64,000 nucleotides of DNA, taken from assembly GCA_938016265.1 (NCBI GenBank), contig CALLWB010000002.1:1-64000 (forward strand), read 5' to 3'. This DNA is from an uncultured Saprospiraceae bacterium. GTDB lineage: Bacteria > Bacteroidota > Bacteroidia > Chitinophagales > Saprospiraceae. Below the pieces are notes generated by a model. That model worked only from the letters and a program-made list of their open reading frames with translations. It was not told the DNA's origin and did no database searches. The position numbers and the translations under genes were made by a program. Every line of letters starts with the position of its first letter. Within the stretch, counting starts at the first letter, position 1. Positions 31,901-36,092 of the stretch are shown here, piece after piece.

Positions 31901-33045
31901 CAACTCCTTATAATTTCAACTGGAGTGATGGGCAAACTGCTGCAACGGCAAGTAATCTTAGTCCTGGTAGTTATACCGTAACGCTTACAGATGCGAGCAA
32001 TTGCACGACCGTTCTTAGTGAGACACTTACTGGGAATACGGCAATCGCTATCACACTAGATATGTCAGGTGGTACCAGTTGCAATGGTGGCGCTGATGGA
32101 TTTGCAGTAGTGGAAGCTACCGGAGGAACTGGCGTTTATGACTTTGACTGGTCGAATGGGGCTACTGGCGAAAACGTAGTTGGCCTGGCAAGCGGCAATT
32201 ACATCGTAACCGTAACAGATAGTAATGGATGTACTTCTACCTTAGGTGTTGGAATATCAAGTGGTGGCGTCTTATCAGCAAATCTAGGAGACAATTTTGT
32301 CACTTTGTGTGAGGGAGAGTCCTTGTATCTGAATGCTGGTTTACCGAGTCTGAATTATACCTGGTCTTCTAGTACAGGATTTACTAGCTCAAGCAATGAA
32401 GTCATTCTTACAGAAGAAGCGATTTATTGGTTGGAGGTGGACAATGGGTCGGGTTGTATTGCCAGAGACACGGTTAATCTTTCGGTATCTTCAATAGCGC
32501 TGGATGCGTTGTTTATCATGCAATCGGAGGCGGTTGTTGGTGATACGATTTTTGCATCGGAAGTTTCCTGGCCGATCCCTGATTCGATTACCTGGAGTTA
32601 TAAAGTTGATAGTGTTGTCATTTATGAGACTATTGAAAACCAGCAATGGTTTATATTCCCGTACACGGGGTATTATGAAATAAGCTTAATAGCATACCGT
32701 GGCAACTGTATGAGCTCAATTACAAAAGACATTACGATTTATGCTGATCCTGGTGATTTGCAAGGCCCAGCGACTAATCCAGGATATACTGAAATATTGA
32801 ACTACACGCTATTCCCGAATCCGAATTCTGGACAATTTTCTGTGCGAATAGAGTTGTCTGATCCTCAGGATGTACAGTTGCGGATTTATGAGGTGGGTGG
32901 TGATCCGGTTACTACGTGGCAAGGAGATGGACAGACGATTTATCAGCCGGAGTTCAATCTGACGTTGCAGCCGGGGGCTTATGTTTGTGTGTTGCATACG
33001 TTGACGGAGCGGAAGACCTTTAATTTTATTGTGGCGAATCCGTAG
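22912..33045 (+). CDS. Giant SprB-repeat surface protein with T9SS type A sorting domain
   Basis: 3,377 residues. Signal peptide (cleavage near AIGQ, residue 22), a unique N-terminal region to about residue 390 rich in Trp, Asn and Ser, then about 34 SprB-type repeats counted by eye: 11 divergent ones (to about residue 1,358) and 23 regular ones of about 75 residues (about 1,359-3,112). Each regular repeat reads C-x-G-x-x-x-G-S-(a)-GG-(t)-PY-x-Y-x-W-(s/n), then a-x-x-L-x-a-G-x-Y-x-V-x-V-T-D-x-N-G-C. Two further Ig/PKD-like segments and a type A sorting domain (LFPNPNSGQFSVRIEL...LQPGAYVCVL) finish the protein, so it is exported by type IX secretion. SprB itself is a mobile gliding adhesin of Flavobacterium; unlike it, this protein has a type A signal and no SprF gene next to it. 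Probably a long adhesin or filament; role inferred. Confidence 0.92.
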   Translation: MRFLKYIIIFCLTGTLTPAIGQDYTIDLYLIEECAYQADEGNGSEQVWNTRWAWSANESWSSWDCTKRTMGIGCTNWYHLNNGLGFYFSTRSYTGSSISPTSAYLYLDSQGFENDWWGSCDYNGGDDHFDNNRNSNNAISSTNIFNSITSLNFTNVINANTGYHFNREYTNLSRYRFTYKVKYNVAAPPYLNEVGSVTNAKCAGEGIELTTEKPSNRWSGLRYKWQLQTESAPFSNIWSDQGSPNYSYSSDNNEVVSAPSDAIVPTGRRFRYTVRYEKHSGVKVFRSPEMSSAPFIKAAPAASDISFSNTNITCQGTPGQIVATATGGGGSYSYFCRFNGTGNNQSVTINSSGSANTFPAANEGWYTITTTTNGNEGCIYSEQTYISENVLTKTGESFTDVSCLNANDAKITISFSGGLGNYDVEYTSDGANTWTNSQTTAVGGNYTVSNLASGATHQVRVIASDGCIIKSSTYTPTNPSAVTASITGSTNPSCYFGSDGTISLDISGGTPPYQISTYQCVPSIVSNLTVVGQDVTGLSAGCYELVVMDANGCENSSYLEVSLFNPLQFTMDTTNTKTNPSCGGNGDGTITINYSGGTPPYTYKLNNTIVGNGSNLSYTYTGLFAGSYQAEAIDSKGCQIIAFFSLSDPSNLILFVDNVLPVSCFDIPTGMEDGAIQLSGFGGTLPYEYSFDGGQTWTTSSDTTNLKDDGYQCIVRDANGCTENQTVYVDRNEQILAVLNGVESPGCYGYLGFVRIQRFGRSSDFSNPIEYYDQWLVSSAGDTIVADFAGNTDVYYYSLLPDTYTFTMMDTVNGCLETTFIPPFTITEPDSLYLELVSSADNLCNNGATGEIVVEIKGGQKPHTVAATISQSGNPYFDPITTDSIVYTFSNLAAGTYDVIVGNDESMGAKTANSAPTDFYLYNCTDTLTVVIGEPQVLDVITTNTTPNGVVGCDPPDGQLTSVVTGGTSPYRYLLFDNNIGYIDTILTNIFDSIPAGTYYVDVLDVNDCLFYAPTSTTLAPRPQTLQAQIAYQTEITCPGGDNDTTVVSVIQGSEPDSGPYEYSTDGFSFSSQDTFINLGAGTFDFFVRDTFGCIATINHVISEPFADELSVYIGAPPSCTDNTTYITVDGIALSSAFPHAMYWVLPEGDSLLPGSEFELDFYGNSFHSVEIPLNQYQLFYIEDGNGCRVFLDTIVRTTTPIVPNFDITNVSCFGEGDGALTVNASGGTAPYSYSFDGNAPSVQNSLTNLSPGPIVVDIIDSGGCSYKETIYIDGSTFLDLTLASTVDALCGTGGEIHVNSGYTDGHEFSLDSITWQYDTTFLNVIAGTYDVFARDTATLCTETISVTINGTGNVASNPTATNNSCNGESNGSASAFPASGTPPYTYLWSNGATDRDISNLAEGTYTYTITDNAGCSGTGSVTLTDPTILIATASESMAADCGAATGDAFVSISGGTGNYSIIWDNTPALNQQTASGIAPGVHTVLVTDDNGCTATSSTTITSSAGISLSLVNAVNDACGKSIGSVEVAPTGAAVFEYFWDHDLALDSPIATGLPAGTYQVFVTDVNNCTASYEQIVLDDPGPNLGFPIRNNSICTDDNGSIILNITSGTPPYTYNWAHTADNVSTVTGLSAGNYMCTITDARGCTTNYDDGIGFTPGPMASIATSTNTTCGQNDGSISVAAAMGTSPYTYAWSHSTTVASPTANNLAAGNYTITVSDANGCPSTVGITLTNSNGLNASIGTVVNSNCGNNDGSIQVNASNGIPPYTYNWSHDNMITTALANGLSANAYTITVTDAAGCENVLNQTITDTPAPTLSLTNATDSDCTEGNGSISLAVTSGTAPFNYNWSPAAANSALISNLNSGTYLVTVTDVNGCTDTFSQTIQFNASPVASIGSSTGTTCGQNDGSITVSVSGGAMPLTYTWSHSTTVATATANNLLAGAYTITVTDNKGCSSTTGTTLSDSNPLTAAFINTVNPTCGGANGSLEVSPMNGTAPYVYSWSHDNLLSIPIANGLGSGSYTVTVTDNTGVCTTILTTTINSATGPAASTQNVQNSICAEGNGSISITVAGGAIPISYSWSHNNGLNSPTANNLMSGSYTVTATDNNGCTSIVTESVSLEAAPAISISSSTNTACNTNTGTISTISSGGTAPFTYNWSSGDSGPMATGLDVGNYTVTITDANGCTDTASGNVNEFPSPMANINMVINTSCGQSIGSIQASGLGGLPPYTFLWSNSATTASISNLPSASYTLTVTDANGCEGVQVATISDAGGPVISLMTSANANCGQSTGSATVTVSSGTPPYNFDWQDNLTNTVSTTNTATGLAPGSYNVNVSDANTCQTNLTVVIGDNPGPTVSQGTVIGTSCNGGADGSATATVTGGNIPYQYSWSNSQTTATATGLSVGSYSVTVTDNLGCTETLGVSISEPAMLNASAGATVDPSCAGSNDGSATVNATGGTGGLSFEWNDANGQLGATAINLPAGNYVVSVTDSNGCLATVGYTLTDPTAISLSTSSVQPTCFGSIGSATANASGGTGALSYLWNDTNNQTTATATGLAAGTYIVSVTDMNGCVTTASETLSSSSMVMLSQGSITEESCGGGADGAATVLVAGGSTPYNYLWDDMNNQTTATASGLTAGNYMVSVSDSNGCSSTLAFVVNVAPSITLSSGGTQNPACAGDNTGSATVVAAGGSGVFLYLWNDPNGQTSNTATGLAAGTYTVTVTDNVGCSETTSFNLTDPMALTGSASIVMQPNCQGSLDGIVMVAASGGIGTYTYLWNDAASQNTASANGLAAGNYTVTVSDANGCSITASVMLTAPQSIVLTQGTVSDVLCNGTQTGSAAVIAANGAGGYTYLWDDPSFQMTATATSLAVGTYTVLVTDINGCTATLDFTINEPGSLSVSNSTSTNISCNGDNDGSISLTTSGGTLPYTYSWNTGATASSISNLSAGNYSVSILDANGCNINESYTLTEPDLLGISASSIINPACAGDNNGSITVIASGGTTPYNFNWSDGQTAATASNLSPGSYTVTLTDASNCTTVLSETLTGNTAIAITLDMSGGTSCNGGADGFAVVEATGGTGVYDFDWSNGATGENVVGLASGNYIVTVTDSNGCTSTLGVGISSGGVLSANLGDNFVTLCEGESLYLNAGLPSLNYTWSSSTGFTSSSNEVILTEEAIYWLEVDNGSGCIARDTVNLSVSSIALDALFIMQSEAVVGDTIFASEVSWPIPDSITWSYKVDSVVIYETIENQQWFIFPYTGYYEISLIAYRGNCMSSITKDITIYADPGDLQGPATNPGYTEILNYTLFPNPNSGQFSVRIELSDPQDVQLRIYEVGGDPVTTWQGDGQTIYQPEFNLTLQPGAYVCVLHTLTERKTFNFIVANP
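26988..32247 (+). repeat. Array of 23 regular SprB-type coding repeats
   Basis: Tandem coding repeats of roughly 225-235 bases, each opening with a codon run for a single Cys and closing with Asn/Asp-Gly-Cys. Within it, repeats 13 to 22 (counting from the first divergent repeat) follow a three-unit cycle with a period of 690 bases: the segment at about 27909-28006 and the one at about 28599-28696 share long near-identical runs, including a 20-base identical core (TGGAGTCATTCCACGACAGT). Repeats 26-31 form another sub-group with W-(N/D)-D-x-x-x-Q. Confidence 0.85.
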
Positions 33046-33108
33046 GAGTTATGGAGGATATTAAGTTATTAAGTTTTGATAATTGTTAGATTAATTTTAT
33101 AGAAGGAG

Positions 33109-33141
33109 TGGTAAGTTGAGTAATCAGCTTACCATTTTTTT
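33109..33141 (+). terminator. Rho-independent terminator of the giant-protein operon
   Basis: Stem TGGTAAGTTGA / TCAGCTTACCA (11 pairs, one U-G) with loop GTAA, followed by seven T, 64 bases after the stop codon of the SprB-repeat gene. Confidence 0.85.
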
Positions 33142-33324
33142 GTTTGTGATTATCCAGCAATTTGGCTAATACTTGCCTTCTGAAGCGGCAGTCGATTATT
33201 TAGCATTACTATCCCTAAAGACTAGGGTATTGAAAATCGGCTTGTCCACTACTTGTAGGAAATGAGGTGAGTTGGCAGATTAGATAGGGGCTAAAATGTA
33301 GGTAGCCACTATCTTTGGAGGCTG

Positions 33325-34188
33325 TTATTTATTCTTGTGTTTGGAGATGGCGTTTAGTCGATCGAGTTCTTGTTGGGTGAGGCTTTCCATTCCGTTTTTT
33401 TGGATTTTTGCTAGTAGTTTGTCTAGTTCTTGCTCTACGGTGGATTCTACTTTTTGTTGTTTTGCTTTTTTCTTGTTGGAGCGTTGTTTTTTGAAAGTGT
33501 CTTTTTGGCTTTGGAAGTAATTGTCCATGAGTAGGAATTGGGGATATTTCGCTATCAGGAGTAGGAAGATACTGGTTGGTACTAGTAAGACTAGCAGGAT
33601 TAGAGGATTGAGTTCCAGATAATCTGGCCAGTAAAACAGGGTAATCAGTAGGCCAGTAATTGCCCCTCCCAAGTGGGCTTCGTGACCAATGTTTCCCAAT
33701 TGAGATTTGATACCATAAATAGATAGCAGAACGAATAGTAATCCAAAAATCCAAGCAGTAAAACCAAAAGGAATAAACAGTAATTCGATTTTGCTGAAAG
33801 GCGCGAGAATTATTGCTGAAAAGACAATTCCGCTTACCGCTCCTGAAGCTCCAATCGCACTATAGTCACCGTGCATCCGATGAAAAAAAAGCGCCAACAG
33901 ATTGCCACCTAACAGACTACCAAAATAAATGACCAGGTATCCGACAAAACCAATCGTCTGTTCAATAGTTGGACTGAAGGAATACAAGGCGATCATATTA
34001 AATATCAAATGTATCCAATTCGCATGCAAGAATCCCGAACTTAATAGTCGATCAAATTCCCGCTGCACCAGAATACCATCTACCTCAAACTTGTAGCGGT
34101 CAAAGAAAGCAGGGTCTTTAAATCCCTGATAGGAAGCCGCCACATTCAGACCGACAAGCAGTAAACCAAGAATTGATGTTTCTTCCAT
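33325..34188 (-). CDS. Rhomboid family intramembrane serine protease
   Basis: 287 residues with six predicted membrane segments. The rhomboid landmarks are all there: HANWIHLIFNM at residues 55-65, the catalytic serine S115 in GASGAVSG, and the catalytic histidine H172 in HEAHLGGAITG. The C-terminal tail is cytoplasmic, lysine-rich and ends in the short helical motif LDKLLAKIQKNGMESLTQQE that is common on Bacteroidota rhomboids. It cleaves membrane proteins within the lipid bilayer; the substrate is unknown. Single gene, convergent with the giant-protein operon and divergent from the peptide locus (358 bases to the peptide start). Confidence 0.95.
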   Translation of the reverse strand: MEETSILGLLLVGLNVAASYQGFKDPAFFDRYKFEVDGILVQREFDRLLSSGFLHANWIHLIFNMIALYSFSPTIEQTIGFVGYLVIYFGSLLGGNLLALFFHRMHGDYSAIGASGAVSGIVFSAIILAPFSKIELLFIPFGFTAWIFGLLFVLLSIYGIKSQLGNIGHEAHLGGAITGLLITLFYWPDYLELNPLILLVLLVPTSIFLLLIAKYPQFLLMDNYFQSQKDTFKKQRSNKKKAKQQKVESTVEQELDKLLAKIQKNGMESLTQQELDRLNAISKHKNK

Positions 34189-34302
34189 AGGGTAAATTTA
34201 AGAAATAAGATCAAATTAAGAGGAGGGAAAGTGCCAATTGTATTATAAGTAATATTACTTACTCAAACACCTAACAGTCAGCAACTAAAAAAGGCATCCT
34301 TC

Positions 34303-34522
34303 AGCTTGTAAGGTTTCTTGGCTTTTTAACTAAAAAATGAATAGTAAAGTGTTGTATGCACAATGCTATTTATCTATCTTATAAAGTTGATTTTTATTTA
34401 CCTAAATATCTGATATTCAGTTTAAGCTTGTAAGATTTCTTGATTTTTTTAACTAAAATCAATTGATAAGATGTTGTGTGCACATTGCTTTTTGTCTACC
34501 TTTAGAGTGATATTTATATATT
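34303..34522 (+). repeat. Imperfect direct repeat carrying a duplicated promoter
   Basis: Two copies of a roughly 98-base segment, 34303-34400 and 34425-34522, offset by 122 bases and separated by 24 bases. By eye about three quarters of the bases agree. Shared landmarks: AGCTTGTAAG at the left end, a T-run followed by AACTAAAA, and a TTG...TGCACA...TGCT block. Each copy holds a promoter-like pair with the same 20-base spacing. The second copy ends 23 bases before the peptide ATG. Confidence 0.75.
34474..34504 (+). promoter_or_regulatory. Promoter of the serine-rich peptide gene
   Basis: TTG at 34474-34476, 20-base spacer, TACCTTTA at 34497-34504 (one mismatch to TAnnTTTG). The spacer contains the perfect 8-base palindrome TGTGCACA (34477-34484 region), a possible operator. 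The equivalent pair in the upstream repeat copy is TTG at 34352-34354 and TATCTTAT at 34375-34382, a weaker match. Predicted leader about 35 bases. Confidence 0.6.
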
Positions 34523-34545
34523 AATAAAAATAAAAACATATTGTT

Positions 34546-34704
34546 ATGATTAATTTAACAACTATCATCCAGAATCTTTCTGAAGAAAAAATCACTAAAA
34601 TTGTTGCAGCTGGAAGTACTTCATCTGAGTCTTCAGTATCTTCAGTATCTTCAGAGTCTTCATTGTCAAGTGAGAGTACTTCTGACGAAGATCCAATGGT
34701 ATAA
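34546..34704 (+). CDS. Serine-rich secreted peptide precursor (double-glycine-type leader)
   Basis: A 52-codon ORF with ATG at 34546 and TAA at 34702-34704. Residues 1-23 look like a leader for C39-type exporters: L11-S12-E-E-K-I-T-K-I-V-A-A-G23 fits the known L-S-x-x-(E)-(L)-x-x-I-x-G-G pattern, with A-A or A-G at the cleavage site in place of G-G. Residues 24-52 hold 15 Ser, 2 Thr and 6 acidic residues, with six tandem S-S-x tripeptides at residues 26-43, and no Cys, Lys, Arg or aromatic residue. A kinase with a peptide-recognition domain and a C39 exporter follow directly, which strongly supports this being their substrate. The absence of Cys rules out lanthionine rings. Phosphorylation of the serines is a hypothesis. 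Too short to be called by many gene finders. Confidence 0.82.
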   Translation: MINLTTIIQNLSEEKITKIVAAGSTSSESSVSSVSSESSLSSESTSDEDPMV

Positions 34705-34734
34705 TTAGTAAGAACTAAAGTTTATATCATTATT

Positions 34735-34768
34735 GTAAGGAGGAATTTTTTTCCTCCTTACTTATTTT
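34735..34768 (+). terminator. Hairpin terminator/attenuator after the peptide gene
   Basis: Perfect 11-base inverted repeat GTAAGGAGGAA (34735-34745) / TTCCTCCTTAC (34751-34761) with a five-T loop, followed by TTATTTT. It sits between peptide and kinase genes and should make the peptide transcript more abundant than the downstream enzyme and transport genes. Confidence 0.8.
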
Positions 34769-34833
34769 AGATAAATGATAAATCCTAGCCAAAACGAATC
34801 TGTTCTTTTCCGCCCAAAATCCCGCTGTAATAA

Positions 34834-36087
34834 ATGAGTGATGATCTCAGATATATCCTGTCTCCACAATATTCTATCCCGTCTGTAGAACAAGTTTTAA
34901 ACTCTTATTCAAATTTTAAAGATTTACCTGAAGAGTTAGAACAATTAAAAAACAACGAAGTCTTCTTTTTACGAAATGTAAAAGGGACTCAATTTTTAAT
35001 TAATCCAACGATAAAAATCTTTTTAGATGCTTTTCTTGAGCCAACCACCTTGTCTGCCGTAGTTAATTCATTTGCGAATCAAGCAAAAACAAGCCCAGAT
35101 CAAATCTTGCATGTCATGGAAACCTTTTTCCAAAGGTTGGTGAGTAGGAAAATTCTAGTAAAGGAAGAAGATGCTAATGCTCTTAAAAGTATTGTTAAGA
35201 AAGAAACTTTTACTAAGTCAAAATATCAAGTTGGCGATCAAATAGATAATTACAAAATAATCAATGAAATTTCGATTCGGAAATCAACTCAGCTATACCT
35301 TGGCCAACAGAACGAATCAGGAGATTTTGTAGTTGTAAAACTGCTTATCTTACCACAAGAATTAAAGGCTAGTTCAAAGAAAAAAAGTCTTCAAAAATTC
35401 CAACAAGAATTTAGTTTAATGAGTGAATTGCCTCCGCACCCAAATGTTTGTAGGCTGATAGATTATAATAAGGAGAGAAACTATGCAATTTTAGAGTATA
35501 TTGAAGGGAAGAGTTTAAAGAGAACGATTGAGGCTGGAACAGCTGATTTTACTAAAAGATTAAAGATTATTGATCAAGTATTGACCGCACTAGCCTTTGT
35601 ACAAGAACAAAATATAGTGCACGGTGATATTCATCTTAGCAATTTTCTGGTTACAGATAGTTTTCACGTAAAGTTAATTGACTTTGGTTTGTCGAATCAT
35701 AGTTCTCCTGATGAAAATGAAGTCATTAGAAATGGAGGCGTTTATGAGTGTATTCCACCAGAAAGAGCAAAAGAACAGGGAGGGTTTGGATTCTTAAAAA
35801 AAACATCAGACTTTCGATCAGAGGTTTTTCAGTGTGGGGTGCTTCTGTTTTACATCTTGTATAAAAAGTATCCTTTTTATGGATTTACCTGGAAAAAACT
35901 AGCGCAGTCTATTATCCACGACCAATTAGATTTTCCACAAAAGACCAATGAAAATGATCCAATTCCCACCTTCATACTAGAACTTTTAAATAAATCCTTA
36001 CAAAAGGATCCTATGGACAGATTTGAAAATGTTGGTAAAATGTTGTTATATTTCAAGGAAAATTCAGCCATCGAAATTCCAGATTAG
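34834..36087 (+). CDS. Protein kinase with N-terminal PqqD-like (RRE) domain
   Basis: 417 residues, no signal peptide or membrane segment. Residues about 35-110 (FFLRNVKGTQFLINPT...LVSRKILV) have the strand-helix pattern of PqqD-type RiPP recognition elements, which bind leader peptides. Residues about 135-410 are a eukaryotic-like protein kinase: ATP-anchoring lysine K169 in VVVKLL, helix-C glutamate probably E192, catalytic loop H263-G-D265-I-H-L-S-N270, and D283-F-G. The glycine-rich loop is degenerate (NEISIRKSTQLYL), yet all catalytic residues are kept. The catalytic loop H-G-D resembles kinases of class III/IV lanthipeptide synthetases, but the lyase and cyclase parts of those enzymes are missing. 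The obvious substrate is the serine-rich peptide just upstream. RRE assignment is by eye. Confidence 0.82.
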   Translation: MSDDLRYILSPQYSIPSVEQVLNSYSNFKDLPEELEQLKNNEVFFLRNVKGTQFLINPTIKIFLDAFLEPTTLSAVVNSFANQAKTSPDQILHVMETFFQRLVSRKILVKEEDANALKSIVKKETFTKSKYQVGDQIDNYKIINEISIRKSTQLYLGQQNESGDFVVVKLLILPQELKASSKKKSLQKFQQEFSLMSELPPHPNVCRLIDYNKERNYAILEYIEGKSLKRTIEAGTADFTKRLKIIDQVLTALAFVQEQNIVHGDIHLSNFLVTDSFHVKLIDFGLSNHSSPDENEVIRNGGVYECIPPERAKEQGGFGFLKKTSDFRSEVFQCGVLLFYILYKKYPFYGFTWKKLAQSIIHDQLDFPQKTNENDPIPTFILELLNKSLQKDPMDRFENVGKMLLYFKENSAIEIPD

Positions 36088-36092
36088 GAAGT

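Noticed and set aside
24070-32247. CRISPR-like or satellite array
   Set aside because: The periodicity is in coding frame, the units differ in sequence and encode SprB-type protein repeats; there are no constant repeats with variable spacers.
34546-34704. Lanthipeptide or thiopeptide precursor
   Set aside because: The core has no cysteine and no dehydratase, cyclase or YcaO gene is near; Ser-rich alone does not support these classes.
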